The notes under the pieces are model-generated. The model was not told where the DNA came from. It worked only from the letters and a program-made list of their open reading frames with translations, and did not search any database. Below are positions 40,658-42,870 of a stretch of DNA of 42,870 bases, in pieces. Both the position numbers and the translations under genes were made by a program. The stretch's first letter is position 1. Every line of letters begins with the position of its first letter. Origin of the DNA: CAG-791 sp963658405. Lineage in GTDB: Bacteria > Bacillota > Clostridia > Lachnospirales > Lachnospiraceae. The stretch spans positions 1-42,870 of the forward strand of contig CAVKQI010000010.1 of the NCBI GenBank assembly GCA_963658405.1, read 5' to 3'.

Positions 40658-40757
40658 CCATGGATGCCGCAGGCGTCATCCATGGAAGATCGCATCGGAG
40701 AATTCGCCTACGCGAAATTCTCCTCACGCAGCCGCAGTGATACTGCGACCTAAGAGG
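40658..40757 (+). repeat. Dispersed hairpin element, copy D, upstream of truA
   Basis: The most complete copy. Hairpin 0 is CCATGGATG (40658-40666) with CATCCATGG (40677-40685), a perfect 9 bp. Hairpin 1 is GGAGAATTCGC (40697-40707) with GCGAAATTCTCC (40712-40723). Hairpin 2 is CGCAGT (40733-40738) with ACTGCG (40742-40747). The SD AAGAGG (40752-40757) and the truA ATG (40763) follow. Its 32-nt core differs from copy A by one base, in the loop. Confidence 0.75.
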
Positions 40758-40762
40758 TAAGT

Positions 40763-41695
40763 ATGACAAAGCAGAATGATCGGCAGGAGGGGGCGCAGCG
40801 GCGCATCCTCCTGCATGTTGCCTATGACGGTACGGCCTATGCCGGCTTTCAGGCGCAAAAGAGCGGGATCGCCACGGTAGAGGGCACCCTGCAGCAGGCA
40901 GTGCAGGCCCTGACCGGCGAGGAGACACTGCTCATCGGCGGAAGCCGGACGGATGCAGGCGTACATGCCATGGATAATGTGGTGGTATTTAATACCCACA
41001 GCAGGATCCCCGGGGAGAAATTTGCCTATGCCCTGAATGTGCGGCTGCCGGAGGACATAAGAGTCCAGGCTTCGGCAGAAGTGGTGCCGGACTTTCATCC
41101 CCGTCACTGCACGGTGGAGAAGACCTATGAATACCGGATCTACAATGCACCCCTTCCCTCGCCCCTTTACAGACTCTATTCCTATTACAGCTACACGGCT
41201 TTTGATGTGGACAGGATGAACAGGGCGGCAAAGAGCCTGGTGGGTACCCACGACTTCAAGAGCTTCTGCAGCATCTATTCCCAGGCGGCCACCACCGTGC
41301 GCACCATCACCGGCGCAGAGGTGGTGGAAAGACCCGTAAACGGGAGCAGGTCCGGGAAGCGTGCAGGGACGACAGATGACGCCGGGGCACCAGCGGCGGG
41401 GACGACGGATACGGCTGGGATGCCGGCTGCCGCAGGGACGTCGGCTGCAGCGGGATTGACGGATGCGCGGGAGATCATCATCCGGATCTCAGGCCACGGC
41501 TTCCTCTATAATATGGTGCGGATCATTGCAGGCACACTGATGGAGATCGGCAGAGGCGCCAGAGAAGAGGACAGCATCCCCGCCATCCTGGATGCCTGTG
41601 ACCGCCGGGCAGCGGGCCCGACCGCACCGCCGGAGGGACTTACCCTGGTGAAGTATGCTTTTGTGGAGCCAACGGAGAAGGAAATACTGCTATAA
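40763..41695 (+). CDS. truA: tRNA pseudouridine(38-40) synthase TruA
   Basis: This 310-residue enzyme isomerises uridines 38-40 in the anticodon stem-loop of tRNAs. The catalytic Asp is D64 in GGSRTDAGVHA; other signatures are YDGTAYAGFQAQ, KTYEYRIYN and the C-terminal GHGFLYNMVRIIAGTLMEIGRG. Typical TruA is about 245-265 residues; the excess is an Ala/Gly/Thr-rich segment at about residues 195-236, between RTITGAEVVERP and REIIIRISGHGF, made of imperfect tandem repeats (GTTDDAGAPAA, GTTDTAGMPAAA, GTSAAAGLTDA). The ATG at 40763 follows AAGAGG and hairpin copy D. It lies after the ECF genes and before rplM, the usual Firmicutes order. Confidence 0.95.
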   Translation: MTKQNDRQEGAQRRILLHVAYDGTAYAGFQAQKSGIATVEGTLQQAVQALTGEETLLIGGSRTDAGVHAMDNVVVFNTHSRIPGEKFAYALNVRLPEDIRVQASAEVVPDFHPRHCTVEKTYEYRIYNAPLPSPLYRLYSYYSYTAFDVDRMNRAAKSLVGTHDFKSFCSIYSQAATTVRTITGAEVVERPVNGSRSGKRAGTTDDAGAPAAGTTDTAGMPAAAGTSAAAGLTDAREIIIRISGHGFLYNMVRIIAGTLMEIGRGAREEDSIPAILDACDRRAAGPTAPPEGLTLVKYAFVEPTEKEILL

Positions 41696-41815
41696 AATCG
41701 TTTACTGACAGCCTCCGGCAGCAGGTAATACACAGACAGAAAAAGAAATGTGTATAATCAGCGCGGAGCAGCCCGGAAATGTGGATAATTCCCCGCAAAA
41801 CGGGGCAAAAAGTAT

Positions 41816-41844
41816 TTGACAGGGATGTGCCGCAGCCGTATAAT
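41816..41844 (+). promoter_or_regulatory. Promoter of rplM-rpsI
   Basis: Perfect consensus: TTGACA (41816-41821), a 17-nt spacer and TATAAT (41839-41844). Upstream, 41696-41815 holds a small hairpin CCCCG/CGGGG (41791-41805) and an isolated TATAAT near 41753 without a -35. Confidence 0.93.
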
Positions 41845-41850
41845 AGCAGA

Positions 41851-41918
41851 GTGCGACGGTGTCGATGTGTGCACAAACTCCCCGGTTTTGATGCTTCGAA
41901 CACCCCTGCGAATCGCAC
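41851..41918 (+). ncRNA. Ribosomal protein L13 leader (candidate)
   Basis: It starts right at the expected transcription start. GTGCGA (41851-41856) pairs with TCGCAC (41913-41918), enclosing GGTGT with ACACC. A leader with such a nested stem upstream of rplM is known in Firmicutes (L13 leader). The consensus was recalled, not aligned. Confidence 0.6.
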
Positions 41919-41956
41919 AGACTCTTTACTGTTTATTTGAACTATGGAGGATAATC

Positions 41957-42385
41957 ATGAAAACATATATTCCCAGTGCTGCTACGATCGAGAGAAAATG
42001 GTATGTAGTAGATGCAACGGATATGACTCTTGGCCGTCTTGCTTCTGAAGTAGCAAAGGTTCTTCGCGGCAAGAATAAGCCTACCTATACACCCTTCCTG
42101 GATACAGGTGATTATGTGATCGTTATCAATGCCGGCAAGGTTTCCGTAACCGGTAAGAAGCTGGATCAGAAGATCTACTTCAGACATTCCGAGTATGTCG
42201 GCAGCGGCAAGTACACCACTCTTCGTGAGATGCTCAGAACGAGACCGGTTAAGGTCATCGAGAAGGCAGTAAAGGGCATGCTTCCTGGCGGTCCCCTTGG
42301 CAGACAGATGTACACCAAGCTCTATGTTTATGAAGGTGCAGAGCACAATCATGCAGCACAGAAGCCTGAAGTATTGACGTTTTAA
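41957..42385 (+). CDS. rplM: 50S ribosomal protein L13
   Basis: This 142-residue early-assembly protein starts MKTYIPSAATIERKWYVVDA and has the signatures TLGRLASEVAKVLRGKNKPTYTP and AVKGMLPGGPLGRQMYTKLYVYEG. The ATG at 41957 follows TGGAGG; the frame is open back into the promoter but is non-coding there. It forms a two-gene operon with rpsI. Confidence 0.98.
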   Translation: MKTYIPSAATIERKWYVVDATDMTLGRLASEVAKVLRGKNKPTYTPFLDTGDYVIVINAGKVSVTGKKLDQKIYFRHSEYVGSGKYTTLREMLRTRPVKVIEKAVKGMLPGGPLGRQMYTKLYVYEGAEHNHAAQKPEVLTF

Positions 42386-42408
42386 TCGCGGAGTGAAAGG
42401 AGATAAAA

Positions 42409-42804
42409 ATGGCTAAGGAAGTAACCTATTACGGAACCGGCAGAAGAAAATCCTCTGTTGCCAGAGTATTCATGACCCCTGGTAAGGGCAATATCACCAT
42501 CAACAAGAGACCCTTTGATGAGTATTTCGGTCTCGAGACACTGAAAGTTATCGCTAAGCAGCCCCTCGTTCTGACAGGCACTGCTGATCAGTATGATATC
42601 ATGATCACTGTTAAGGGCGGCGGAACTACCGGTCAGGCCGGCGCTATCCGTCACGGCATCTCCAGAGCACTTCTGGAGGCAGATGCTGATTTAAGACCCG
42701 CTCTGAAGAAGGCAGGTTTCCTGACCAGAGATCCTCGTATGAAGGAGAGAAAGAAGTACGGCCTCAAAGCCGCTCGTCGCGCACCGCAGTTCTCCAAGAG
42801 ATAA
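42409..42804 (+). CDS. rpsI: 30S ribosomal protein S9
   Basis: This 131-residue protein has TYYGTGRRKSSVARVFMTPG, GGGTTGQAGAIRHGISRALL and the C-terminal APQFSKR, whose last arginine contacts P-site tRNA. The ATG follows AAAGGAG and lies 23 nt after rplM. It is followed by a strong terminator at the window end. Confidence 0.98.
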   Translation: MAKEVTYYGTGRRKSSVARVFMTPGKGNITINKRPFDEYFGLETLKVIAKQPLVLTGTADQYDIMITVKGGGTTGQAGAIRHGISRALLEADADLRPALKKAGFLTRDPRMKERKKYGLKAARRAPQFSKR

Positions 42805-42826
42805 TTTCTCTTACGAAAATGCTTAC

Positions 42827-42861
42827 AAAGCCCGGAAAATCAAGGTTTTCCGGGCTTTTTT
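42827..42861 (+). terminator. Terminator of rplM-rpsI
   Basis: AAAGCCCGGAAAA (42827-42839) pairs with TTTTCCGGGCTTT (42846-42858), perfect 13 bp, and the T-run continues to 42861. Confidence 0.95.
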
Positions 42862-42870
42862 CATGCCCGA

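Overview
The window is a chromosomal segment of a Gram-positive Clostridia bacterium, most likely Lachnospiraceae. The evidence is the Firmicutes order of the ribosomal clusters, zinc-binding L36 and type Z S14, an ECF transporter module followed by truA-rplM-rpsI, strong AGGAGG ribosome sites and a GH127 arabinofuranosidase typical of plant-fibre degraders of the gut. I count 49 protein genes, 48 of them on the + strand. There are no rRNA or tRNA genes, no CRISPR array and no insertion sequence with a transposase.

Layout. 1-2.8 kb: GH127 beta-L-arabinofuranosidase and a YbaK/ProX-type tRNA-editing protein, each preceded by a copy of a dispersed two-hairpin element. 2.8-12.1 kb: L10 leader, rplJ-rplL, terminator, promoter, rpoB-rpoC. 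12.1-17 kb: str operon (rpsL-rpsG-fusA) and tuf, which has its own promoter and a strong terminator. 17-20.8 kb: accessory genes (MATE exporter, small alarmone synthetase, and a convergent rRNA-methyltransferase-like gene). 20.8-21.7 kb: long intergenic region with a GC-rich, heavily self-complementary element and the S10 promoter and leader. 21.7-32.8 kb: S10-spc operon from rpsJ to secY, ending in a terminator. 33-37.8 kb: adk-infA-rpmJ-rpsM-rpsK-rpsD-rpoA-rplQ with an internal promoter before rpmJ. 38-42.9 kb: ecfA1-ecfA2-ecfT, truA, rplM-rpsI and a terminator.

How the genes work together. Nearly everything serves gene expression: the core RNA polymerase subunits, most ribosomal proteins, EF-G, EF-Tu, IF-1, SecY for membrane insertion of nascent proteins, adenylate kinase, tRNA pseudouridylation (TruA) and tRNA editing. 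The alarmone synthetase lies between tuf and the S10 operon, which is suggestive because (p)ppGpp controls ribosome synthesis.

The most unusual signals are non-coding. (1) A ~170-nt element at 20965-21135 has nested stems plus two crossing 7-bp stems, so a pseudoknot is possible. (2) A dispersed element (copies at 1-76, ~2157-2221, ~18571-18665 and ~40658-40757) ends in a hairpin whose sequence differs between copies while pairing is kept; in three copies it abuts the Shine-Dalgarno site of the next gene. (3) The str promoter lies inside the 5' arm of a long terminator-like palindrome. (4) There are several unassigned leaders with competing pairings (before rplB, rpmJ, rpsM and rplQ). The 83-N gap in rpsQ is probably an artefact: the flanks share TACAA, and joining them there gives a normal 85-residue S17.
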